Shown: positions 21,558-26,644 of the stretch, piece by piece | Layout: every line of letters begins with the position of its first letter | Numbering within the stretch: the stretch's first letter is position 1 | IMG/VR virus record: IMGVR_UViG_3300030380_003192 | Span: 1 to 26,644 of that record | Length of the DNA stretch: 26,644 bases | Source of the DNA: a virus | Strand: one strand, 5' to 3' | Made by a program: the position numbers and the translations under genes | The notes under the pieces: model-generated | The model's database searches: none | What the model saw: only the letters and a program-made list of their open reading frames with translations | What the model was told of the DNA's origin: nothing

Positions 21558-22843
21558 TACCTTCTCCTTTTAGGTTTATTAAGTTTAATTACACTGCCAA
21601 AGTTATTCATAGATGGTTCAATCGTTCCATTTGACACCACGATAAATATCGTAGGTATCGAACACCACTTGTTAATGGCTCCGACTTCGCCATCAGTTAT
21701 TACAATAAGCACATTGGGTTGCAACCCTTTCGCTTTGATAAATCGAGGCACTGTTTCGATGTCAGTGCCGCCTCCGCCGAGAGGTTTAGTAGTATGTTTA
21801 AAGTCCTTTACATGTTCGCCCTCATATACTTCGTGATACACATCACAATCCCAGTACATTATGTCCACTCGATTGATGTTCAAAGACTCTGCAATCTTCG
21901 ATGTCTCTGTCAACGCTTCGGTTGTTTCGACCCAACCCATTGAACCTGACAAGTCAATTGCAATACCGAGTGAAGGTAAAGCTTCGCCAACGTAACTAGG
22001 CATAATAATTTCTTGTGATAAGAACCTACGGTTTGGTTTACGAAATGAACTATCATTTCTGTCTGGACACAAAGCTGTCATGTAATCTTGCAACAAGGCA
22101 TAAGGGTCTAGCTTAGGTTCAAATAGTTCATTAAATATTTGCTCCTCGCCAGATGATTGGTCACCTATACCTTTGCCAGATTGAGATGCAACAAGCACAT
22201 CCCCTTGTCGATTACGTTGGTCTACTTGCTTTAAGACTTCAACAGTTTCTTCTGCGTCAAGTTGCTCCACACTATCCCAACCATGAACATCCCAACCTTC
22301 TCCATGTTCCTGACCTTGCTCTCGCTCTTCATAGATTATGTCAAAGACTTCTCTTGTGTTCATACCTCTGAATCGCTCATCAATTACACCTTGAACAATG
22401 CCTGTAGGAAACTTACAAACAATTTGTTGAGGGTCGTAGTCTTGAATTTGAAGATTGATTACATAGTCCATAGCAATGTTTGTAGTTGTTCGGCATATCT
22501 CATCAAGTTCTTTCCAGATGAAGAAATGTTTAAATGCACAATGCCACGCTTCATGTATCAAAACAAATGCAAGTTCTTTATCTTCTAGTAAGTTAACAAA
22601 CCCTGTAGAGATAGTGATGTTCAATCCATCAGCAAAAGCAATTGGGTTATCATCTTCAGTAACATTGACGTTACACAGATAGCCGCCCATACGCATAAAC
22701 TTAATGTTAGTAACTATTCCAACCACAATACGCTCGACTCGTTGCTGTGGAGTCAAACCTACTGGTATGTTCTTTTGCTCCTGTGCCGCAATCAAATCTT
22801 GCATTGATTGTTTTATCGGAGTAACGCTTGGTATTACACTCAT
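21557..22843 (-). CDS. Putative metallopeptidase with C-terminal VWA-like domain (428 aa)
   Basis: Two domains. The N-terminal DUF2201-type domain has the zincin motif LIHEAWHCAFKHF (H97, E98, H101) and the accompanying NIAMDYVIN helix (N122, D126). After an acidic, Gln/Gly-rich linker (about 170-235) comes a VWA-like domain with a complete MIDAS: DLSGS (297-301), GGGGTDIE and VITDGEVG. This family normally works with a MoxR AAA+ ATPase, which is the gene immediately upstream. Function in phages is unknown; maturation or dismantling of a protein complex is the usual guess for MoxR-VWA pairs. The AAAGGA ribosome binding site is 7 nt from ATG, and palindrome copy 4 is 20 bp upstream. Confidence 0.93.
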   Translation of the reverse strand: MSVIPSVTPIKQSMQDLIAAQEQKNIPVGLTPQQRVERIVVGIVTNIKFMRMGGYLCNVNVTEDDNPIAFADGLNITISTGFVNLLEDKELAFVLIHEAWHCAFKHFFIWKELDEICRTTTNIAMDYVINLQIQDYDPQQIVCKFPTGIVQGVIDERFRGMNTREVFDIIYEEREQGQEHGEGWDVHGWDSVEQLDAEETVEVLKQVDQRNRQGDVLVASQSGKGIGDQSSGEEQIFNELFEPKLDPYALLQDYMTALCPDRNDSSFRKPNRRFLSQEIIMPSYVGEALPSLGIAIDLSGSMGWVETTEALTETSKIAESLNINRVDIMYWDCDVYHEVYEGEHVKDFKHTTKPLGGGGTDIETVPRFIKAKGLQPNVLIVITDGEVGAINKWCSIPTIFIVVSNGTIEPSMNNFGSVIKLNKPKRRR

Positions 22844-22863
22844 ACTTATATCCTTTCAAAAAG

Positions 22864-22874
22864 TAACACTGTTA
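22864..22874. promoter_or_regulatory. Palindrome copy 4, TAACACTGTTA
   Basis: An 11-bp dyad ending one base before the stop codon of the MoxR gene and lying exactly 20 bp from the VWA gene's ATG. On the - strand it is followed by C, five T and GAAAGGA. Confidence 0.65.
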
Positions 22875-23963
22875 TTATTTAACTGTTTTACAGAAGAGAT
22901 AGTTGTTCTCTTGTGCCCAATCGATGAAAGCTTTGCAAGCCATAGAGTTCTTGTTGTTAGACTTCTGCAAAACTTTCGCAAACATACCTTGCTTCTCTTT
23001 TGCCATACGGGTGAGATACTCCAACCACTTAGGCATAGTAGAAGATGTTACTGCGTGAATAGCTTTGTGGACGGTGATAATATCCGCAACAGGGTCTTCG
23101 TGCATTTCGATTGTAGATGGGTTAGCAATAATAGCTTCCCATGTAGGTAACTTATCATCTAATTCGATAAACGCATTAAGTTCCATAGCCGCAGATTGAC
23201 CAATCAAACCGCAAAGTCCCGCAAGGGTTTTAGTAGCACCAATATCTTTTCTGTAGTCGAGTAGTTCACAAGCCATCATCATTGAACGTGGACTTAGAAA
23301 GTGTTTAACAATACCTTCTGGTGGGTTAAAAATATTTGTGTTCTTAGATTGACCCGAATCGGTATACTCTGTCATGTTGTTTGGGTGTTGCATAATGTAT
23401 GCGATACCAACAGGGTTAGCATTATTTCGCACAGCATATTCACACCACTTCTGTACAGTCGGACATCTGAAATACAAAGTAGAAAAACGATTAAACACGT
23501 GAGACTTAATAGAGTCGCCTAAGTTTAGATTTGGGTTGTTACCAGTACAAAGCACCATTGACCCTTTCTCCAAATGCAAATCACCGATTCGCTTTTCTAA
23601 GACAAGTGGTAACAACATATTCTGTACTGCCTGAGTGGCTTTTGTAATCTCGTCAAGAGCAACAATCAGTGGCTTCTTTAGATGAAACTTGAACTGAGCG
23701 TTTGGCATATACCGAGTACACTTGTTCTCTTTATCAATCCAAGGCATAAGTAAATCGCCAAGGTCAATATTCGCACAATCAATCATAGCGACTTCATGTG
23801 TTGGGTTCTTTTCTTTTAACCCATGAACCACTGAGGTCTTACCAACCCCAGGTTTTCCAAACAGCATATATGTAATGCCGTTACTTTTATCAGTCTTTTT
23901 ACCGCTGTGGTGGATAAGGTCAACTGCTCCGTCATAGTCAACTACTTGAAATGTGTCAGACAT
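22875..23963 (-). CDS. MoxR-type AAA+ ATPase (362 aa)
   Basis: Walker A is GKPGVGKT (36-43), Walker B is LIVALDEI (99-106, D104/E105), sensor 1 is CTGNNPN (about 139-145) and the VFNRF segment (R159) is a candidate arginine finger. These features and the insert LVLEKRIGDLHLEKG are typical of MoxR/CobS-like AAA+ proteins, which remodel protein complexes together with a VWA partner. The partner is the next gene. I start at MSDTFQVVD, with GGAG 7 nt upstream; the frame extends two codons further to a TTG. A 178-bp gap with palindrome copy 5 and a large hairpin precedes it, so it is probably the head of its own transcript. Confidence 0.95.
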   Translation of the reverse strand: MSDTFQVVDYDGAVDLIHHSGKKTDKSNGITYMLFGKPGVGKTSVVHGLKEKNPTHEVAMIDCANIDLGDLLMPWIDKENKCTRYMPNAQFKFHLKKPLIVALDEITKATQAVQNMLLPLVLEKRIGDLHLEKGSMVLCTGNNPNLNLGDSIKSHVFNRFSTLYFRCPTVQKWCEYAVRNNANPVGIAYIMQHPNNMTEYTDSGQSKNTNIFNPPEGIVKHFLSPRSMMMACELLDYRKDIGATKTLAGLCGLIGQSAAMELNAFIELDDKLPTWEAIIANPSTIEMHEDPVADIITVHKAIHAVTSSTMPKWLEYLTRMAKEKQGMFAKVLQKSNNKNSMACKAFIDWAQENNYLFCKTVK

Positions 23964-24007
23964 AATCAATCTCCTGTAAAGATGTTAGTGGTTAAGATAA
24001 AAATAAA

Positions 24008-24028
24008 AAAAGTAACACTGTTACTTTT
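24008..24028. promoter_or_regulatory. Palindrome copy 5, extended 21-bp dyad
   Basis: The core TAACACTGTTA (24013-24023) is extended by AAAAG and CTTTT to a perfect 21-bp dyad, followed on the - strand by more T. It lies 49 bp before the MoxR start and 6 bp from the 74-nt hairpin. The T-tract means it could also serve as a terminator for the genes upstream. Confidence 0.62.
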
Positions 24029-24034
24029 ATGGGT

Positions 24035-24108
24035 GTGAGGGATAAGCAAACATAGGAGTTCGTTGCACACCATGAAGCACAACGAATTTAAACACACTTA
24101 TCCCTCAC
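24035..24108. other. 74-nt hairpin with a 12-bp perfect stem before the MoxR gene
   Basis: GTGAGGGATAAG (24035-24046) is the exact reverse complement of CTTATCCCTCAC (24097-24108). Inside, TTCGTTG (24059-24065) pairs with CAACGAA (24080-24086), extendable outward with A:T and G:U pairs, leaving a 14-nt apical loop. This is a two-tiered stem in RNA from either strand. No T-tract directly follows it. It fills most of the gap 23964-24141; the remaining bases 24109-24141 hold nothing I can name. Confidence 0.7.
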
Positions 24109-24141
24109 TATAGTTAGACGTGTTTTTGCCTATAAAGTTCC

Positions 24142-24762
24142 CTAGCCTTGTTTCACGTCAAAATTCACGGTAGAAAATCTACCAAAGGTAGGACGAAAAT
24201 CTCCCACACCTACAAGCCTACCCGCTGTGTCCAAAACCTTCTTGAACAAAACGATATCTATATATTCGGGAGTTAATATTTGTAGTATGAGTGATGCTTT
24301 CCACCCAGAGCGAATAGCGGGTCTAACTCTACTGATACTATTTCTCTGAATAGTAACCCTACGCTTATCCAAATAATCTGGCTCTTTTACACCGAGTGAT
24401 GCCAAATCAGTAATCGACACAACGCCTGCTTTGAATAAATCCATAGCAGACTTACGAGGAGAGCGTGGGTCTTTCTCAAACTTAGCCGCATGAATGATAG
24501 CTTGTCTAAGGTACTCACAAGGTAACGAGATATTACCCTTCTCATCTTTCCAGAGATACGCATCTATATTGTCAGTCTTTTTTGCCGCTGAGTTTTTAGA
24601 AGCGTTTGCTTTCTCTTCAACATCTTCACACGACCATCTGTGAAACAACAAATCAGAAGTGCCTTGAATAGTCAAATGCACCGCATATGGAACACTCATA
24701 TCTATTGAGTGCCTACCATCATTAGATGGTTTAGATACTTCTACAAGTTTAGCCTTCGCCAT
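24142..24762 (-). CDS. Conserved phage protein of unknown function (206 aa)
   Basis: I start at MAKAKLVEVS with AAGGAG 6 nt upstream. The protein has a distinctive layout: VHLTIQGTSDLLFHRW near residues 27-42, a Ser/Lys-rich loop, CEYLRQAIIHAAKFEKDPRSPRKSAMDLF near 80-110, a basic RRVTIQRNSISRVRP stretch and a glycine-rich end, GRLVGVGDFRPTFGRF. The N-terminal strand-LLxHR pattern and the C-terminal G-x-G…GRF loop recall RAMP/Cas7-type RNA-binding proteins, but this is only visual resemblance. It overlaps the upstream 86-aa gene by 14 bp and precedes the structured MoxR leader. No known enzymatic motif. Confidence 0.8.
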   Translation of the reverse strand: MAKAKLVEVSKPSNDGRHSIDMSVPYAVHLTIQGTSDLLFHRWSCEDVEEKANASKNSAAKKTDNIDAYLWKDEKGNISLPCEYLRQAIIHAAKFEKDPRSPRKSAMDLFKAGVVSITDLASLGVKEPDYLDKRRVTIQRNSISRVRPAIRSGWKASLILQILTPEYIDIVLFKKVLDTAGRLVGVGDFRPTFGRFSTVNFDVKQG

Positions 24763-25009
24763 GTTTTTCTCCTTCAAGAATGATTAACTTATTATTTATA
24801 GTTACTGATACAACATAATCGCCATGTAATTCATACTTCTCGGCAATTGCTTTTGCATATTGGACATCATCAATAAAGAATCGTTCCTCAGCATCTAAGA
24901 AAGAGATTGTTCGTCTACCATCTTCTCTTGACCAACAATCCACTTCTATCTTTTTTAACCTATCACGTTTATCTCTAAGTATTTCAGGCGACAAATGATT
25001 CGCTACCAT
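24749..25009 (-). CDS. Hypothetical protein (86 aa)
   Basis: Not recognised. The first 30 residues are charged (SPEILRDKRDRLKKIEVDCW), followed by FLDAEERFFIDDVQYAKAIAEKY and a beta-rich end (DYVVSVTINNKLIILEG). A strong AAGGAG ribosome binding site lies 6-7 nt before the ATG, and palindrome copy 6 lies 20 bp upstream. The stop overlaps the 206-aa gene by 14 bp, so the two are coupled. Confidence 0.75.
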   Translation of the reverse strand: MVANHLSPEILRDKRDRLKKIEVDCWSREDGRRTISFLDAEERFFIDDVQYAKAIAEKYELHGDYVVSVTINNKLIILEGEKHGEG

Positions 25010-25029
25010 ACCCTTCTCCTTTTAAAAAA

Positions 25030-25040
25030 TAACAGTGTTA
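25030..25040. promoter_or_regulatory. Palindrome copy 6, TAACAGTGTTA
   Basis: An 11-bp dyad exactly 20 bp from the ATG of the 86-aa gene. On the - strand it is followed by six T and then AAAAGGAG. Array B lies directly on its other side. Confidence 0.65.
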
Positions 25041-25054
25041 CTTTTTGAAACAAA

Positions 25055-25139
25055 GCTTACCGCACCAAACCAAAACACAACAAACCTAACCGAGCCTATG
25101 CTCACCCAAGCTCACCTCACCACACCGAACCGAACCTAT
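25055..25139 (-). repeat. 5-bp-periodic degenerate array B (17 units)
   Basis: From 25055 to 25139 every 5-bp unit has C as its second base (17 of 17), and the first base is C in 12, G in 3 and A in 2. Examples are CCGCA, CCAAA, CCTAA, CCGAG, GCTCA, CCACA, CCGAA. The fifth base is A or G in 15 of 17. On the - strand this reads as repeated TNNGG. It fills most of the gap 25041-25152. The adjoining word CGATACCAGTTC (25142-25153) nearly repeats one beside array A. Confidence 0.8.
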
Positions 25140-25152
25140 ATCGATACCAGTT

Positions 25153-25536
25153 CTACCAATCTCCGATAATTTGTTCTCCTAACTTTTCAGAAACTAAGTT
25201 GTGATAACCTACCACAAAAGTAATTAACTTACCTTTGTGCTGGAAACCTTTACCATCACTTTTCTCTAAACCTTCTAGTAATTTATGTTCAGACATAAAA
25301 AATAAGATGGACTTCATACTGACTCCACAGTTATCAATTTGTTCACAAAGATTGTGAGGGGCACCAAAAGAAATATATCCTCTACGTGGGGCTTTATTTT
25401 TAAGAATAGAAAGGTGCTTTGGATAATACTCCACCAAAGCACCCACCTTTTGAGTTGGAATAGGTCTAGTGTGTTGCATACGATTTACCGTAACAATAGA
25501 CATATCCTTAAAGTTTACTAATTGAAACGTATTCAC
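25153..25536 (-). CDS. Hypothetical protein, GTG start (127 aa)
   Basis: Not recognised. The start is GTG, sharing a base with the preceding stop (TAGTG), with GGAAG 6-7 nt upstream. The protein is beta-rich at the N-terminus (FQLVNFKDMSIVTVNRM), then has PTQKVGALVEYYPKH, RRGYISFGAPHNLCEQIDNCGVSMKS (two cysteines) and a FVVGYHNLVSEKLG end. No membrane segment and no catalytic motif I can name. It is coupled to the 97-aa gene. Confidence 0.75.
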   Translation of the reverse strand: MNTFQLVNFKDMSIVTVNRMQHTRPIPTQKVGALVEYYPKHLSILKNKAPRRGYISFGAPHNLCEQIDNCGVSMKSILFFMSEHKLLEGLEKSDGKGFQHKGKLITFVVGYHNLVSEKLGEQIIGDW

Positions 25537-25829
25537 TAATACTTCCTTTCAGGTAATTCATCTTCATCAACGACAGGTACATCTTCATCTCCGTCAACCA
25601 TTAAAATTACAGAATCGCTATCTTCTTCCTTTCGTTGTATTGCTTGCCTTAAATTGTCATAATTACTCATCCAATCTTTTAGCAATGCTCTAGCAGTTGG
25701 TCTATCAAACCCAAACTCTTCCTGTAAGTCCAATGTAGCACCAAACATATTGACAGTGCCCATATCCCTAAGTTGATTTAAAAATTCATACACTAACTCT
25801 CTTACAGTTGAATCAACAGCTTGTACCAT
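25536..25829 (-). CDS. Conserved small phage protein (97 aa)
   Basis: The N-terminal 55 residues match a layout common in phages: VRELVYEFLNQLRDMGTVNMFGATLDLQEEFGFDRPTARALL-like helices, with the MFGA and GFDRPTAR turns suggesting a compact helical, HTH-like fold. The C-terminus is strongly acidic (DGDEDVPVVDEDELPE) and could mimic nucleic acid or bind a basic partner. AAGGAG lies 6 nt before the ATG and palindrome copy 7 is 22 bp upstream. Function unknown. Confidence 0.78.
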   Translation of the reverse strand: MVQAVDSTVRELVYEFLNQLRDMGTVNMFGATLDLQEEFGFDRPTARALLKDWMSNYDNLRQAIQRKEEDSDSVILMVDGDEDVPVVDEDELPERKY

Positions 25830-25850
25830 ATCGTTCTCCTTTTTTAAAAA

Positions 25851-25863
25851 ATAACAGTGTTAT
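25851..25863. promoter_or_regulatory. Palindrome copy 7, ATAACAGTGTTAT
   Basis: A 13-bp dyad (core 25852-25862), 22 bp from the ATG of the 97-aa gene. On the - strand it is followed by a T-run, A-run and AAGGAG. Array C starts 12 bp beyond it. Confidence 0.65.
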
Positions 25864-25875
25864 AAATCGTAAAAC

Positions 25876-25945
25876 CCATACCATGCAATATCTTGACCTA
25901 CCTAACCTTGGCATACCTTAACATGACATACCGCACTCAACCTCA
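25876..25945 (-). repeat. 5-bp-periodic degenerate array C (14 units)
   Basis: Units from 25876: CCATA, CCATG, CAATA, TCTTG, ACCTA, CCTAA, CCTTG, GCATA, CCTTA, ACATG, ACATA, CCGCA, CTCAA, CCTCA. The second base is C in 12 of 14 and the fifth base is a purine in all 14. AACCTTGGCATACC (25904-25917) is identical to 14 bases of array A (18355-18368). The last unit runs into the stop codon of the 67-aa gene. Confidence 0.7.
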
Positions 25946-26146
25946 TGTGTTAGAAATAAACTCAGACTCAGCTTCTTTGCCTTGCTTTGCTCTTATGTAC
26001 TCTTGTGCCAAAACATCTGTACAGATTTTGTACACAACATCTAATACTTCTCCATCAGAAAGATAGTTAGCTTCACCATCTTGAATGGGGGCTTTGTGTA
26101 TCAACGAAACTATCTGTCTCGCTAACGCTTCTTTAGAACTGTTCAT
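25943..26146 (-). CDS. Hypothetical protein (67 aa)
   Basis: Not recognised. Acidic and helical: SKEALARQIVSLIHKAP, then YLSDGEVLDVVYKICTDVLAQEYIRAKQ. AAAGGAG lies 6 nt before the ATG. The start shares one base with the stop of the 57-aa gene (TAATG), indicating coupled translation. Its stop abuts array C. Confidence 0.7.
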   Translation of the reverse strand: MNSSKEALARQIVSLIHKAPIQDGEANYLSDGEVLDVVYKICTDVLAQEYIRAKQGKEAESEFISNT

Positions 26147-26319
26147 TACTTTCTCCTTTCTATAAGTTCTGCTCTTTCGTAATCATCTTCCGATAAAAGT
26201 AATTCTCCACTTATTTCTAAACCACCTTTATCTTGTAATATCTTACGAGCGGTTTTTTCATCACGTGCTGATATCTCATAGATATACTCACACTTAACCG
26301 AAAAACAATATGTACTCAT
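26146..26319 (-). CDS. Hypothetical small protein (57 aa)
   Basis: A short gene with an excellent AAGGAG ribosome binding site 6 nt before the ATG and perfect packing: the stop shares a base with the next ATG, and the ribosome binding site overlaps the upstream stop. The protein begins MSTYCFSVKCEYIYEISARD, then has a helix (EKTARKILQDKG), GLEISGELLLSEDDYERAELIERRK. Two cysteines near the N-terminus. The Y/F-S-V-K-x-E-Y start and alternating charged end suggest a small alpha/beta fold. No function can be assigned. Confidence 0.72.
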   Translation of the reverse strand: MSTYCFSVKCEYIYEISARDEKTARKILQDKGGLEISGELLLSEDDYERAELIERRK

Positions 26320-26328
26320 TTTTTCTCC

Positions 26329-26541
26329 TTAAAACCTTCCTTTGTACTCACAATAAACAGCACACCCAATTTCATAAATTTCATCAAGGGTTTTACCTCG
26401 GCAAATTAAATGAGCTATCTTCTTACGAGATAGCGGTGAAGCTATAAAACCATAGAACCCAAATATTTGTTGTACGGCATTAATTTTTTCTCTCATTTCA
26501 CTTCCCCTAAAAGGTTTGGTTATATCTGCTAAGTTCCTCAT
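26329..26541 (-). CDS. Hypothetical small protein (70 aa)
   Basis: Not recognised. I start at the ATG at 26541, which has GAGGAG 5 nt upstream. A second in-frame ATG 15 codons later also has a strong AGGGGA site, so a shorter 55-aa form is possible. The protein is mixed, with FGFYGFIASPLSRKKIAHLICRGKTLDEIYEIGCAVYCEYKG and three cysteines near the C-terminus. The stop lies next to the ribosome binding site of the 57-aa gene. Confidence 0.7.
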   Translation of the reverse strand: MRNLADITKPFRGSEMREKINAVQQIFGFYGFIASPLSRKKIAHLICRGKTLDEIYEIGCAVYCEYKGRF

Positions 26542-26550
26542 CACTTCTCC

Positions 26551-26644
26551 TCATTGAACTGTATCGTGTTCATCATGTGTAGGTTTTACACCCGTAGATT
26601 TCAAACTCATTAAACCAACAGCTTGTTCTGGTAAATCTTTGTAA
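26551..26644 (-). CDS. C-terminal end of an unknown gene (partial, 30 codons)
   Basis: An open frame enters from the right window edge and stops with TGA at 26551, 10 bp before the next start. The visible residues (YKDLPEQAVGLMSLKSTG, then VKPTHDEHDTVQ) are acidic at the end. Position and spacing fit a real gene of this - strand series, but only the tail is present, so no function can be given. Confidence 0.5.
   Translation of the reverse strand, partial: YKDLPEQAVGLMSLKSTGVKPTHDEHDTVQ

Noticed and set aside
22262-23150. Several + strand frames opposite the VWA and MoxR genes
   Set aside because: They are antisense to genes with complete catalytic motifs and have no start signals.
25041-25152. 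CRISPR array or simple tandem repeat
   Set aside because: There are no repeat-spacer units; only a degenerate 5-bp phase is kept.

Overview
The window is an AT-rich stretch of a tailed bacteriophage genome (Caudoviricetes). It looks like a virulent phage of the marine podovirus-like kind: large charged internal virion proteins, a short family A DNA polymerase, an AEP-type primase-helicase, a DUF3310 protein and a phage VRR-NUC nuclease sit in tightly packed genes with overlapping ATGA/TAATG junctions and GGAG-type ribosome binding sites. I see no integrase, tRNA, rRNA, CRISPR array or insertion sequence. Host and exact phage genus cannot be read from the sequence.

Left part (1-6940, + strand): the end of the structural module, with three large genes (430, 838 and 1040 aa). 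They are probably internal virion or DNA-ejection proteins; the third resembles the PLxRFG-type proteins of marine phages. At 6941-7034 these genes meet the oppositely oriented early/replication genes, and the junction is full of dyads that look like terminators.

Middle part (7031-17271, - strand, read right to left): a compact replication operon. In transcription order it encodes a DUF3310 protein, DNA polymerase A, a small protein, a Cas4/RecB-like PD-(D/E)XK nuclease with an iron-sulfur-type cysteine set, a basic HNH-like protein, an SNF2 helicase, a coiled-coil protein, a four-cysteine protein, a candidate ssDNA-binding protein with an acidic tail, a small HTH regulator, the AEP primase-DUF927 helicase and a 64-aa protein. 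Only one notable gap interrupts it (10319-10413), and that gap carries a GC-rich hairpin with possible pseudoknot pairing.

Between 17309 and 18956 three + strand genes interrupt the - strand genes: a GNAT acetyltransferase, an HNH endonuclease and a small possibly exported cysteine protein.

Right part (18427-26644, mostly - strand): an early or host-interaction module. It has a MoxR AAA+ ATPase, a Zn-peptidase/VWA protein, a DUF3150-like partner, an unknown 468-aa protein, a VRR-NUC nuclease, a conserved 206-aa protein and many small unknown proteins. Two regulatory patterns are confined to this part plus its edge. First, seven copies of an 11-bp palindrome (TAACASTGTTA), all in intergenic space; four of them lie 20-22 bp before a start codon. 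Second, three non-coding patches with a strict 5-bp period (SCNNR on the + strand, YNNGS on the - strand), partly sharing flanking words. A 74-nt hairpin with a 12-bp perfect stem precedes the MoxR gene. These non-coding patterns are the most unusual content of the window.
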